Of a stretch of DNA of 64,000 nucleotides, positions 9,256-18,222 are shown piece by piece (positions within the stretch are counted from its first letter, which is position 1; each line of letters starts with the position of its first letter). The translations under genes and the position numbers were made by a program. This DNA is from Kiloniella spongiae (GTDB lineage: Bacteria; Pseudomonadota; Alphaproteobacteria; Kiloniellales; Kiloniellaceae). The notes below the pieces were generated by a model, which was not told the DNA's origin, ran no database searches, and saw nothing but the letters and a program-made list of their open reading frames with translations. The stretch spans positions 124,001 to 188,000 of the forward strand of contig NZ_LAQL01000005.1 in assembly GCF_001026905.1 (NCBI RefSeq). The letters are read 5' to 3'.

Positions 9256-10466
9256 TACATCTTGTCCTTTGCACCCGTAATCTGAGCAACACTTTCAATA
9301 ACTGCTCTGCCCAAGCTTTCAACCTGCTCTTTTGTATGAACGGCACTTAATGTAACGCGTAATCGCCCGGAACCTTCCGGCACCGTCGGCGGACGAATAG
9401 CGCCCACCAGAAATCCTTTTTCTTCAAGCTCATGAGCAACAGTAAGGGTTTCTTTGTCACTGCCAATAATCACAGGAATAATTTGCGTTGATGACAGACC
9501 TGTATCTATCTCCTTGTCCTGGAGCATACTTCGAAAATTATCGCTACAATGCACCAAATGTTTGCGTTCAACGTCCATCTCTGGGACAAGATCAAGCGCC
9601 GCATCTATAGCCCCCAGCACCTGTGGCGGAAGGGCAGTCGCATAGATGAAGCCGCTACAGAAATTTACCAGATATTCTTTCATACTTTGTGAACAGGCGA
9701 CATAGGCCCCATAACTTCCCAAAGCTTTGCCACAGGTACCCATAATCAACTCATTATTAGAAATACCACCGGCACAAAGCCCCATGCCTTTTGCCCCTAA
9801 TACACCTGTAGCATGCGCTTCATCTATATAGAGAAAAGCGTCGTAACGTTTTGCAAGTGACCTTATTCCTGCAACATTCAACTGGTCACCATCCATGGAA
9901 AACACGCTTTCCGTAACAATGATTTTGGCCTTTTCACTGTCCTTATATTTTTCCAAAAGTTGAGCAAGGTGCCCTAGATCGTTGTGACGGAACCGTATTT
10001 GCTTTGCATTAGCAGCCTGAATGCCAAAATGAAGACTGGCATGGTTTAGTTTATCGCAAAAAAGTAATACTTCCGGTTTCCCTAACCCGCCATGCAATCG
10101 AGTGTTCAACAAAGCAGCCAGAACAGAGGAATTCGCCTGAAATCCGGAATTCAACAGCAAAGCTGTTTCTGATCCCTTAAGCTTCGCGAGTTTTTTTTCG
10201 ATAAGATCATAGGTAAAATGATTACCTGTTATCAACCGCGATGCTCCGGTTCCAGATCCGTGAGCTTTTGCCCATTCTGCGGCACGCTCTTTAAGAGAAT
10301 TGTTTAGAGATAATCCTAAATAATCGTTGGACGCAAAATTAAGAAGCTTGCGCCCGTTATGCATCACATACCCACTCTCCAGCAAGCTAGAGGATTTTAA
10401 CTCCCGTAATCTCTGTCGAGGAACCGCTTGAAGATATGTGTCAATTCTTTTGGAAAGGTTTGTCAC
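9255..10466 (-). CDS. bioF: 8-amino-7-oxononanoate synthase BioF
   Basis: PLP-dependent condensation of pimeloyl-ACP (or pimeloyl-CoA) with alanine to KAPA, the first committed step of ring assembly. Family segments are NFASNDYLGLS, GTGASRLITGN, LNSGFQAN, the cofactor aspartate in YIDEAHATGVLG, and the PLP lysine in GTCGKALGSYG. The C-terminus has RPPTVPEGSGRLRVTLSA. The length (403) is within the family range. It is the first gene of the biotin operon, and its stop overlaps the next start (TAATG). The operon promoter must lie in the 246 bp up to xsc. Confidence 0.95.
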   Translation of the reverse strand: MTNLSKRIDTYLQAVPRQRLRELKSSSLLESGYVMHNGRKLLNFASNDYLGLSLNNSLKERAAEWAKAHGSGTGASRLITGNHFTYDLIEKKLAKLKGSETALLLNSGFQANSSVLAALLNTRLHGGLGKPEVLLFCDKLNHASLHFGIQAANAKQIRFRHNDLGHLAQLLEKYKDSEKAKIIVTESVFSMDGDQLNVAGIRSLAKRYDAFLYIDEAHATGVLGAKGMGLCAGGISNNELIMGTCGKALGSYGAYVACSQSMKEYLVNFCSGFIYATALPPQVLGAIDAALDLVPEMDVERKHLVHCSDNFRSMLQDKEIDTGLSSTQIIPVIIGSDKETLTVAHELEEKGFLVGAIRPPTVPEGSGRLRVTLSAVHTKEQVESLGRAVIESVAQITGAKDKM

Positions 10467-10524
10467 CTTGAGCTACCTCAACAGGGAATACTCTGCCTGG
10501 AGGACGGCTATCAATTTACAATCC

Positions 10525-10549
10525 AACCAGCAATGCTTTAGCGCTGGTT
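10525..10549. repeat. Small inverted repeat upstream of bioF
   Basis: AACCAGC at 10525-10531 and GCTGGTT at 10543-10549, followed directly by the palindrome TTTAATATTAAA (10549-10560). It lies 60-95 bp upstream of bioF, a position suited to an operator of the biotin operon. I could not match it to a known BioR or BirA site. Confidence 0.35.
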
Positions 10550-10635
10550 TTAATATTAAACGCCTTCAAGAGCAACTCTTGTCTTACTTGACCTTTTGGT
10601 TCTGTCTCAAGCTTATTTTATCGGGCTTTACCTTT

Positions 10636-10692
10636 TCTGATCCCGAAATCGCAACTGCTATCAATTGACAGCAACTAGATTCCGGGATCAGA
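10636..10692. repeat. 57-bp nested dyad between xsc and bioF
   Basis: The outer arms TCTGATCCCGAAATC and GATTCCGGGATCAGA match at 14 of 15 positions. Between them lies a second dyad, TGCT-A-TCAATTGA-C-AGCA (one mismatch). The element sits 20 bp after the xsc stop. It lacks a U-tract on either strand, so it is not a classical terminator. It could still end or protect the xsc mRNA, or act as an operator or a repeat-family element. Confidence 0.5.
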
Positions 10693-10712
10693 CAAAGGGT
10701 TACAAGAACTTA

Positions 10713-12488
10713 TTAAATGCCCTTTTGTGGCTGCATATCATCTGCATTGATACCAGCAACTTCAACAGGTTTTGTCATGGCATCACGACGGAAAGGTTCA
10801 CCAAGTTCCTGATTGAGAATAACCTCAACAAAGGTTGTTACTCCATCCTTCTGGGCTTCGGTTGCTTCTTTCAATGTCGCGGTAAGCTCGCTCTGCGTAT
10901 GAACGGTGACACCTTTCAAGCCACAACCTTCAGCTACTTTCGCATAGCTTAGGTGCGGATCCAGTTCTGTACCAACGAAGTTGTTGTCGTACCAAAGAGT
11001 CGTATTACGCTTCTCGGCACCCCATTGGTAGTTACGGAAAATAACCATCGTAATCGCAGGCCATTCGTCACGACCAACAGAAGTCATTTCGTTCATACTG
11101 ATGCCAAAGGCACCATCACCGGCAAAACCAACAACAGGTGTATCAGGGCAACCAATTTTGGCACCGATGATTGACGGAAAACCATAGCCACAAGGTCCAA
11201 AAAGGCCCGGTGCAAGATATTTACGCCCCTTTTCAAACGTTGGGTAAGCATTACCGATTGCGCAGTTATTTCCAATATCACTGGAAATAATCGCATCCTG
11301 AGGAAGTCCTTCCTGAATAGCACGCCACGCCATACGCGGAGACATCCGGTCAGCATCCCGACGACGAGAATCTTCGTTCCAAGTTGTTCCCGGATCATCA
11401 TCTTCGTGATCCATACTGCTAAGAGCCTGTAGCCATGATGACTTTGTGTGATGGATAAGCGCTTTGCGTTCTTCACGTCCACTATCACCAGCAGTTGGAC
11501 TCAATTGAGACAGAATTTGTTGGGCAACCTGTTTAGCATCACCACAAATACCAACGGTTACTTTCTTGGTCAGACCAATACGATCCGAATTGATATCAAC
11601 CTGAATAATGCTTGCGTCTTTTGGCCAATAATCAATGCCATATCCCGGCAGGGTAGAAAACGGATTAAGACGCGTTCCCAATGCCAAGACCACATCCGCT
11701 TTTGCAATAAGTTCCATCGCAGCCTTCGAGCCATTATACCCAAGAGGCCCTGCGGCCAAAGGATGACTACCCGGGAAGCTATCATTGTGCTGATATCCAC
11801 TACATACCGGCGCATCAAGGCGTTCAGCCAGAGCTTGACAATCTGAAATCGCATTACCAATAACAACGCCTGCACCTGACAAAATAACTGGAAATTTAGC
11901 ACCAGATAAAAGCTCTGCAGCTTTTGAGATTGCAGTTGCACCACCGGATGGGAGTTCAATATCAACCATCTGTGGAAGCTCAATATCAATAACCTGAGTC
12001 CAGAGATCACGTGGTACATTGATCTGGGCAGGTGCGGAACCTCTTTTTGCTTTTTGGATAACACGGTTCAAAACTTCGGCCATACGAGATGCGTCGCGCA
12101 CTTCTTCCTGATAACAAACCATGTCCTTGAAGAGCGCCATTTGCTCAACTTCCTGGAAACCACCCTGCCCGATTGTTTTATTCGCAGCCTGAGGCGTCAC
12201 CAAAAGCATTGGAGTATGGTTCCAGTAAGCCGTTTTAATCGGTGTTACAAACCCAGTAATACCAGGACCGTTCTGCGCAATACACATACCGATTTTTCCG
12301 GTTGTCCGTGTGTAACCGTCACAGATCATGCCGCCATTCGTTTCATGAGCAACATCCCAGAACTTGATACCCGCTTTGGGGAACAAGTCAGAGATTGGCA
12401 TAAAAGCAGAGCCGATGATTCCAAAACCATGTTCAATACCGTGCATTTGCAAAACTTTTACAAAGGCTTCTTCTGTCGTCATCTTCAT
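10713..12488 (-). CDS. xsc: Sulfoacetaldehyde acetyltransferase Xsc
   Basis: Thiamine-diphosphate enzyme that cleaves sulfoacetaldehyde with phosphate into acetyl phosphate and sulfite, the central step of taurine dissimilation. The N-terminus (TTEEAFVKVLQMHGIEH, then GSAFMPISDLFP) and the C-terminal FRNYQWGAEKRNTTLWYDN and NFVGTEL are Xsc hallmarks that separate it from acetolactate synthase and glyoxylate carboligase. The ThDP/Mg motif GDGAFGISMNEMTSVG is near residue 456. The length of 591 is normal. AAGGA lies nine bases before the ATG. The gene is transcribed alone, because tpa upstream ends in its own terminator. A TauR-like box pair lies 210-250 bp upstream. Confidence 0.95.
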   Translation of the reverse strand: MKMTTEEAFVKVLQMHGIEHGFGIIGSAFMPISDLFPKAGIKFWDVAHETNGGMICDGYTRTTGKIGMCIAQNGPGITGFVTPIKTAYWNHTPMLLVTPQAANKTIGQGGFQEVEQMALFKDMVCYQEEVRDASRMAEVLNRVIQKAKRGSAPAQINVPRDLWTQVIDIELPQMVDIELPSGGATAISKAAELLSGAKFPVILSGAGVVIGNAISDCQALAERLDAPVCSGYQHNDSFPGSHPLAAGPLGYNGSKAAMELIAKADVVLALGTRLNPFSTLPGYGIDYWPKDASIIQVDINSDRIGLTKKVTVGICGDAKQVAQQILSQLSPTAGDSGREERKALIHHTKSSWLQALSSMDHEDDDPGTTWNEDSRRRDADRMSPRMAWRAIQEGLPQDAIISSDIGNNCAIGNAYPTFEKGRKYLAPGLFGPCGYGFPSIIGAKIGCPDTPVVGFAGDGAFGISMNEMTSVGRDEWPAITMVIFRNYQWGAEKRNTTLWYDNNFVGTELDPHLSYAKVAEGCGLKGVTVHTQSELTATLKEATEAQKDGVTTFVEVILNQELGEPFRRDAMTKPVEVAGINADDMQPQKGI

Positions 12489-12700
12489 TGTTATCTATTC
12501 CTTATTTCAAAAATTATTCTCGTCATTTAAGAGAAAATTCTCAAAGGTACTGACCAAAGTCTTGATCAATTCCAGCCGTTTATATTGTTTCGACTTTTGC
12601 TTTTAGAGTTTTGCTTTTTCTTCAAGTTTTACAAACTAAAGATTTGGGCAAAACGCAGGCTCGTCCTGACATCAGAAAAGCAACTATTTTCTGTTTCACA

Positions 12701-12734
12701 TAGGTCCAGATTCACCCATCAATGATACCAGATT
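12701..12734 (-). promoter_or_regulatory. TauR-like box pair upstream of xsc
   Basis: On the minus strand the box reads CTGGACCTA (plus strand TAGGTCCAG, 12701-12709). This matches the CTGGACYTAA repeat I recall for TauR of Rhodobacter capsulatus. A partner CCAGATT at 12728-12734 repeats the CCAGATT at 12706-12712 exactly 22 bp away, two helical turns, as expected for a MocR regulator binding direct repeats. Confidence 0.6.
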
Positions 12735-12884
12735 TTTGCGAATCTTTTTACAGCAAACTGAAGCTCAGAAAATATGGGGTAAACCCTCCATAAATGCGGT
12801 CTTCGTACTCATGATCCGAAGATGATTATTTCAAAAAATTCACAGGGCTTGAGACTCGGTTCTGAAACACTGCAAACAAAAAAA

Positions 12885-12908
12885 GGGGCTGATCCGAAGA
12901 TCAGCCCC
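12885..12908 (-). terminator. tpa terminator with UUCG tetraloop
   Basis: Ten-base-pair perfect stem GGGGCTGATC/GATCAGCCCC. Read on the minus strand it closes a C(UUCG)G loop and is followed by a run of seven T. It lies 30 bp after the tpa stop and is a textbook intrinsic terminator. Confidence 0.95.
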
Positions 12909-12939
12909 GATATAGTTTCATTTAGGAGACGTGTTAAAT

Positions 12940-14322
12940 CTATCCACAGATTTTGGATAAAGCATTATCAATCGCTGTGACAATTTCATCCAGTTCTTCT
13001 GTTGTACAAATCAATGCAGGGCTGAGACAAAGCGTATTATTAAACTCCCTGAAACTGCGATTGGTTGCCCCAATGATAACTCCTTGGGCCATACATTCAC
13101 CGACAACAGCCTGCGTAATGCTTTCATCAACCGGTTGTTTTGTCTCTCGGTCAACCACCAGTTCCAATCCACAGAAAAGTCCCTTACCGCGGACATCACC
13201 GATAACCTCATGCTTTTCCTTAAGCTCATGAAGTTTTCCAAGAAGGTAATCACCCATCTTGGTTACATTATCGAGGAGGTTTTCATCTTCGATAATCCGC
13301 ATATTTTCCAGCGCCGCCGCAGGACCAGCAGTACAACCACCAAAGGTGGAGATATCTCTGAAGAAACTCATTGGATCAGAAGGGTTGTTCTTGAATTGAT
13401 CAAAGACTTCTTCCGTTGTCACCGTACAGGAAATTGCAGCGTAGCCAGAAGCAACACCCTTTGCCATGGTAACGATATCCGGCTTGATCCCATAATGCTG
13501 ATAGCCAAACCATTTACCAGTCCGTCCCAGACCACAGACAACTTCGTCAATGTGCAACAGGATATCGTATTTTTTACAAATTTCCTGTACTTTTTCCCAG
13601 TAACCTTCTGGTGGTGTGATCACGCCACCGCCGGCCGTAATTGGTTCAAGTACCAAAGCACCGACCGTGTCCGGCCCTTCGCGCAAGATTACTTCTTCAA
13701 TGGCAAGAGCTGCCTTTACACCATAATCACCATCATCTCCATATTGCGAACGATACTCGCAACAATGGGGAACTTCTACAAACCCAGGAGTAAAGGGCCC
13801 GTACTGATCTTTACGTTGTAACTGGCCAGTAGAACTGAGGGCGGTGATCGTCGTGCCATGATAATCACGATCCCTGTACAGAATTTTATGTTTCTTTCCG
13901 CCATATTTATTGTGCGCAATCTGACGCACGATCTTATAAGCTTTTTCGTTTGCTTCAGACCCTGAGTTTGAGAAATAAACTCGGCTCATTCCCGGCATTT
14001 TATCTATAAGAGCCTTGGCGAAGTTAGCGCCAGGAATAGAACCAGCCGAATTTGCAAAATAATTGAGTTTCACAAGCTGTTCACGCACGGCATCTGCAAT
14101 CGTTTCCCGACCATAACCAACGTTAACAGTCCAGACACCGCCGGATACTGCATCAAGATATTTTTTCCCCTTGGCGTCCCAAACGTTCATCCCCTTACCT
14201 TCGATGATAACAAGGGGGTCAACGGTTTCATAACGTTTGTGCTGGCTGATGTGATGCCATACATGAGCCCGGTCATTCTCAATGACCTCGCTAAAATCGT
14301 TCATTTGTTCGGTTAATGTCAT
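12940..14322 (-). CDS. tpa: Taurine:pyruvate aminotransferase Tpa
   Basis: Class III PLP aminotransferase that moves the amino group of taurine to pyruvate, giving sulfoacetaldehyde and alanine. Its N-terminal half (RAHVWHHISQHKRYE, then SGGVWTVNVGYGRETIA and YFANSAGSIPG) is that of Tpa. The cofactor aspartate is in LLHIDEVVCGLGRTG and the PLP lysine in TMAKGVASGYAAIS near residue 286. The length (460) is normal. GGAAG lies seven bases before the ATG. It sits next to xsc with a strong terminator in between and has TauR-like boxes 175-200 bp upstream. Regeneration of pyruvate needs an alanine dehydrogenase, which I do not see in the window. Confidence 0.93.
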   Translation of the reverse strand: MTLTEQMNDFSEVIENDRAHVWHHISQHKRYETVDPLVIIEGKGMNVWDAKGKKYLDAVSGGVWTVNVGYGRETIADAVREQLVKLNYFANSAGSIPGANFAKALIDKMPGMSRVYFSNSGSEANEKAYKIVRQIAHNKYGGKKHKILYRDRDYHGTTITALSSTGQLQRKDQYGPFTPGFVEVPHCCEYRSQYGDDGDYGVKAALAIEEVILREGPDTVGALVLEPITAGGGVITPPEGYWEKVQEICKKYDILLHIDEVVCGLGRTGKWFGYQHYGIKPDIVTMAKGVASGYAAISCTVTTEEVFDQFKNNPSDPMSFFRDISTFGGCTAGPAAALENMRIIEDENLLDNVTKMGDYLLGKLHELKEKHEVIGDVRGKGLFCGLELVVDRETKQPVDESITQAVVGECMAQGVIIGATNRSFREFNNTLCLSPALICTTEELDEIVTAIDNALSKICG

Positions 14323-14666
14323 GATTCACTTCCAACACTAAAGGGTCTTAGCTATTCCAACAAATAGAACCAGTCCGATAATCTGGTCTGGTAATCCAGT
14401 CGGATCACTAAATAGACGTTTTCGTTAATTGAAGTGTCACCGCGTTTTCATAACCGCGATAGTTCCAGTTGAACCAAATTGATAAAACCACCTGAACCAG
14501 AAGTCACAAATTGGTGAGTCCAGATTTTACCATCCATAGAGCCTTATGTGGTAACATGCTAGGATAAGATATAAATCGCTGTGATTCTTCCATGGCTTAC
14601 CGTAGAATTTTAAGATAGTTCACGTACATAAAATTCTTGATATGAATGACTACAGGGGAAAGGCCT
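14323..14666. other. Divergent promoter region tpa / unknown gene
   Basis: 344 bp between tpa and the rightward small gene. It contains a TauR-like pair at 14497-14523. Nearer to tpa are additional CCAGTC-type repeats at 14370-14377 and 14396-14403 (26 bp apart) of uncertain meaning. I see no other gene. Confidence 0.5.
14497..14523 (-). promoter_or_regulatory. TauR-like box pair upstream of tpa
   Basis: The minus strand reads CTGGACTCA (plus TGAGTCCAG, 14515-14523), with a partner ACCAG at 14496-14500. The CCAG cores lie 23 bp apart. The same arrangement, a gene-proximal ACCA and a distal TGAGTCCA, recurs upstream of the chemoreceptor and transporter genes. Confidence 0.6.
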
Positions 14667-15044
14667 ATGATGCCAACAACCGTACATAGCATTTCTAAAT
14701 ATACAGTGCAGATCTTGAACACCAAATCTACCGCTGATAAACCTAAATCACAGATAATCATCAGATTATTGAACGAAAAAGGTAAAGACTGCGGGCTTGC
14801 TGTATTCAAAGACTATGGCGATCAAAACGCCCAGAACCCTTATGGCGACCATAAAAAAGGAACAGCCACAGCCTATTTCGATATAAAGCATTATCAGGCA
14901 TTTATTGAGATTCTTAGAATGGAAAAAGAGCTTTATTGGAAAATTGCATGGCAGCAAACCGGACCAACAAAATCCGTTTCTGATGTTTCACTCGACACAA
15001 AAGAAGAAATTATCGGCGAACACTTTGGGAATGGCGGCGCCTAA
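14667..15044 (+). CDS. Unknown small protein in the taurine island
   Basis: Hypothetical protein of about 125 residues that I do not recognise. It has no signal peptide or membrane segment. The middle is of mixed alpha/beta character (SQIIIRLLNEKGKDCGLAVF), followed by a GTATAYFDIKHYQAFIEIL stretch. That resembles a small beta-sheet protein with a helix rather than an enzyme. The start at 14667 follows AGGGGAAAGG; an in-frame ATG at 14646 has no such site. It is divergent from tpa across a region with TauR-like boxes and ends in an 18-bp-stem terminator, so it is a monocistronic unit. Co-regulation with taurine genes is inference from position. Confidence 0.65.
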   Translation: MMPTTVHSISKYTVQILNTKSTADKPKSQIIIRLLNEKGKDCGLAVFKDYGDQNAQNPYGDHKKGTATAYFDIKHYQAFIEILRMEKELYWKIAWQQTGPTKSVSDVSLDTKEEIIGEHFGNGGA

Positions 15045-15071
15045 ACCTATTCAAGGCCTAACAAGGTCAAT

Positions 15072-15109
15072 AAAAATGGCGGTAAAGTTAAAACTTTACC
15101 GCCATTTTT
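15072..15109. terminator. Bidirectional terminator, unknown gene / ABC transporter
   Basis: Perfect 18-bp stem (arms 15072-15089 and 15092-15109) with only two bases between the arms, so the top will open to a tetraloop. A-tract and T-tract flanks let it stop both the rightward small gene and the leftward transporter operon. Confidence 0.95.
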
Positions 15110-15138
15110 TTTAACTGAAACGTTTTAACTCAAGCTAG

Positions 15139-16026
15139 CTACACAGGTGCCATACCTTTATCAGCAATATCAGCAGCTCTTTTTGCAGCTTCAGCAGCAA
15201 GTGCTTCCCGTTTCATTTCTCTACGCCGATAGATTTCATGGGTAACAGCCCCAACCAACGTAATGCAGACAATCACAACAGCCAGAGCACTTAACGATGG
15301 GTTGGTTCCCAGTCTAACTTTACCAGCCAAAACGGTTGTCAAAGTACTTTCCGCCTGAATGGTAAACAGGGTCGTATTGTAGTTTTCGAAACTGGTTAGA
15401 AAAGCCAGGAAGGCTGCTGATCCAATAGCAGGCCTAAGGAAGGGAATAAGGATCTTCCAAAACACCTGAACATTTGTTGCCCCGAGATCGAGCGCAGCTT
15501 CTTCCTGCGTGCGATCAAAGCGTTGCAACCTGGAAAGGAAAATCAACATGCAATAAGCAGAAATGAAAGTTGATTGTCCGATAACTGACAGGAAAATACC
15601 GCTGTAGAAAACAGAGTCATAATCCGCATCTACCCAAACACCTAATCGATCCCAGAAAACCAATGTTGAAATCCCCAAGATAACACCCGGTGTTAATAGC
15701 GGGGATACAACAATCATGTAATAGATTGATTGTGCTTTCTTATGAACCTGTGACATTAGCAAAGCCGCCGCCAAACCGATAGGAACAGCCAAGCAAACAA
15801 CGCCTAACCCGATCCAGAGCGAGTTCTTGATGCCTTTTATCATATCCTTATCATTGGCGAGAACCGAGAACCACTTCATTGTTAATTCATCAATCGGTAT
15901 CGCTGTCGGGAAAGTGGGGGAGTTAAAAGCAGTTACCCCCATCAAGATCAACGGACCAAAAAGATACAAGAAGAACATCGCGATATAAAATCGCACCATG
16001 TACTTCTGAATAAGATCAGAGGTCAT
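15139..16026 (-). CDS. ABC transporter permease, PotC type
   Basis: Inner-membrane subunit of a polyamine/opine-type ABC importer, 295 residues with about six membrane segments. The EAA loop that contacts the ATPase is EEAALDLGATNVQVFWKI followed by LIPFLRP. The C-terminal tail is charged and alanine-rich. It is the last gene of the four-gene transporter, and its start overlaps the upstream permease gene by four bases. The family covers spermidine, putrescine and other small cations or zwitterions. In this island taurine or a related compound is a reasonable guess, not a demonstrated substrate. Confidence 0.85.
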   Translation of the reverse strand: MTSDLIQKYMVRFYIAMFFLYLFGPLILMGVTAFNSPTFPTAIPIDELTMKWFSVLANDKDMIKGIKNSLWIGLGVVCLAVPIGLAAALLMSQVHKKAQSIYYMIVVSPLLTPGVILGISTLVFWDRLGVWVDADYDSVFYSGIFLSVIGQSTFISAYCMLIFLSRLQRFDRTQEEAALDLGATNVQVFWKILIPFLRPAIGSAAFLAFLTSFENYNTTLFTIQAESTLTTVLAGKVRLGTNPSLSALAVVIVCITLVGAVTHEIYRRREMKREALAAEAAKRAADIADKGMAPV

Positions 16027-17021
16027 TTCGCAAGCTCCCCTAAATTAACTTTGAAGAATTTCATCACTGCCAAAACAAAGATGATGCAGGAGAAGAGCAA
16101 AACAAATGCATAGGCAGACCCACGTGACCAGTCACCACCAGTAAAGAACCAATCATAGATAATCTGCGTAAACCAAAGACTGCTTGGTCCCCCCAGTATT
16201 TGGGGAACAGCCAGAGCACCCGCCGAGAGCATGAAAACCATGGTACAACCAGAAGCGATACCAGGTTTTGCATAGGGGATAACTACGCGATAGTGAATGC
16301 GCCACCACGGCGATCCCAAATCTCTGGCCGCCTCAATCTGATTGTGATCAAGACTTTCAATCGCATTATAAATCGGGAAGACCATCAACAGGATATAGGC
16401 ATAACTTAGACCCGCGTACATCGCAATATCTGCTTTGATGAAGTCAATGGGTTCATCAAGAATACCCATTCCCATCAAAACAACATTTATCACACCACTG
16501 GAACCAAAAAGAATTCGGAAAGCAAAAGCCCTTAGAATTTCATTGACCCAAAACGGCAGGATCAAAGCAATCAAAAACAACCGTGTCGTGCCACCCTTGG
16601 TGCTTTGAGCAAGATAGTAAGCAATTGGATAACAGAGCAAAAATGCCAATAACGTTACACCAACAGATGCAAGTATGGTTTTAAGGAAAATTTGCAGATG
16701 GAGTAAATTAAAGAGATTTTCGTCACTATCACGCCCAAAAATAAGATAAGAATAATTTTTGAGTGTATAGGCTTCAGGGTCACCCCCAATAGCTCCATCC
16801 CTAAACGAGAAATCCACCATATAAAGCTGGGGGGCAACAATCATTAAGCCAACCCAGATAAATACGGCACCAAGTAGGTAGGTAGAAACCAGCACGCCAT
16901 TCTTTTTGACGAAAGTGATCTGTCGCAAATTTGCCCATACTGTATCGGTATTCTTTTGCAGCATAGGCGCGACAAGAAGAGCCAGAACAACGGCGAGAAA
17001 TACGGACAGGAAATCACTCAT
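16023..17021 (-). CDS. ABC transporter permease, PotB type
   Basis: Second permease of the PotABCD-like importer, 332 residues. An extra hydrophobic N-terminal segment (MSDFLSVFLAVVLALLVAP) precedes the usual six-helix domain, which starts near residue 45. The EAA loop reads IEAARDLGSPWWRIHYRV then VIPYAKPGI. It overlaps the ATPase gene by eight bases and the downstream permease by four, so the genes are translationally coupled. Confidence 0.85.
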   Translation of the reverse strand: MSDFLSVFLAVVLALLVAPMLQKNTDTVWANLRQITFVKKNGVLVSTYLLGAVFIWVGLMIVAPQLYMVDFSFRDGAIGGDPEAYTLKNYSYLIFGRDSDENLFNLLHLQIFLKTILASVGVTLLAFLLCYPIAYYLAQSTKGGTTRLFLIALILPFWVNEILRAFAFRILFGSSGVINVVLMGMGILDEPIDFIKADIAMYAGLSYAYILLMVFPIYNAIESLDHNQIEAARDLGSPWWRIHYRVVIPYAKPGIASGCTMVFMLSAGALAVPQILGGPSSLWFTQIIYDWFFTGGDWSRGSAYAFVLLFSCIIFVLAVMKFFKVNLGELAK

Positions 17022-18111
17022 CAGCTAAATCTCCTTCTGGCAACACAATTGCCCGATTTACTTCAAAGCAAATCTTTGCCGTATCGCCGACTTTCAAATG
17101 CGTGCCTTTGCCCTCATTACTCACAGAGAAGGATATGCGTTTTTCTGTATCCCCTTCCATATGAATATGGATCGAAGGTCCCTCGAACTCTTCGGCAAGG
17201 ATCGTACTTTCGATAACATTTTCAGCAGGTGTCGTATCGTTACCTTCAACAAGAGAAAGTGCCTCTGGTCGTACGAATAGAATGGCGGAATCACCCACGC
17301 TCATATCCTGTGTATTACGACCTCGGAGCAGACCAAACTTGTTTTGAATTTGAGCATACTCACCGTCGACCTTAACAACCTTGCCATAGAAGGGATTATT
17401 TTCGCCAACAAATGAAGCAACAAATGCTGTCTCTGGCTCATTATAAATTGTACTACCGTCACCCACCTGCTCAATAACACCCGCAGACATAACAGCAATT
17501 CGATCAGACATGGTCAGGGCTTCGCCTTGGTCATGTGTAATGTAAATAAAGGTAATACCCACGCGCTGTTGAATATTTCTCAACTCGCTACGCATATGCT
17601 GACGCAGTTTCAAATCCAAGGCAGATAAAGGCTCATCAAGAAGCAGAACTTCTGGCTCAACAGCTAACGCACGGGCAATTGCCACACGTTGCTTTTGCCC
17701 CCCGGACAGTTCCGAGACCATTTTATCTCCTTGTCCAGACAAGGCAATGAGATCGAGAAGTTCCTCGGCCCGGCGACGGCGTTCAATGTACTTGACCCCT
17801 TCGACTTCCAGGCCAAAGGCGATGTTATCAGCCACTGACATCAGTGGAAAAAGAGCCAAATTCTGAAAAATCAATGCCGTAGGACGTTTGTTCGGGCCAA
17901 TGCCCCGCATATCACTTCCGTTGATACGGATCGTTCCTTCGGTCGGTTCGTTAAAGCCCGATACCGCACGTAGGATAGTTGTTTTTCCGCAACCGGACGG
18001 GCCAAGAAAACTGAAAAACTCACCCTTTCGAATTGCCAGATTTGCATCGTCAACGGCGGTAAAATCACCGAAACGAATTGTTACATGTTCTAAATCTACA
18101 CCTGAGCTCAT
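17014..18111 (-). CDS. ABC transporter ATP-binding protein, PotA type
   Basis: Cytoplasmic ATPase of the importer. Walker A GPSGCGKTT, Q-loop after ALIFQNLALFP, signature LSGGQKQRVAIARAL and Walker B VLLLDEPLSALDLKLR are all intact, with the switch histidine in YITHDQGEA. A C-terminal TOBE-like domain (about residues 280-360) is present, as in PotA, UgpC and MalK relatives. The length is 365. The gene lies between the binding protein gene and the permeases in one leftward operon. Confidence 0.9.
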   Translation of the reverse strand: MSSGVDLEHVTIRFGDFTAVDDANLAIRKGEFFSFLGPSGCGKTTILRAVSGFNEPTEGTIRINGSDMRGIGPNKRPTALIFQNLALFPLMSVADNIAFGLEVEGVKYIERRRRAEELLDLIALSGQGDKMVSELSGGQKQRVAIARALAVEPEVLLLDEPLSALDLKLRQHMRSELRNIQQRVGITFIYITHDQGEALTMSDRIAVMSAGVIEQVGDGSTIYNEPETAFVASFVGENNPFYGKVVKVDGEYAQIQNKFGLLRGRNTQDMSVGDSAILFVRPEALSLVEGNDTTPAENVIESTILAEEFEGPSIHIHMEGDTEKRISFSVSNEGKGTHLKVGDTAKICFEVNRAIVLPEGDLADE

Positions 18112-18222
18112 GAGGACCCCACGACCACTCTCTCGGGAAAGGTAACGTCCCGAAATTTATTATTTTAAAGATGAAGAGGAGCACAGAGAATTCTGTGCTC
18201 CCTTATCGAACTCAATTACAGA

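Larger units (their letters stand above)
12489..12939. other. Intergenic region between tpa and xsc
   Basis: 451 bp without a credible gene. It holds the tpa terminator at 12885-12908 and the TauR-like box pair at 12701-12734. The xsc promoter should lie between 12700 and the xsc start. No confident sigma70 hexamers were found. Confidence 0.6.

Noticed and set aside
13084-13821. 245-residue rightward reading frame
   Set aside because: It lies entirely antisense to tpa, whose frame shows all family motifs; the translated product is Cys/His/Phe-rich and without domains.
14370-14403. Two CCAGTC repeats closer to tpa as TauR boxes
   Set aside because: They read CCAGTC rather than GTCCAG and are 26 bp apart; they may matter but do not match the recurring element.
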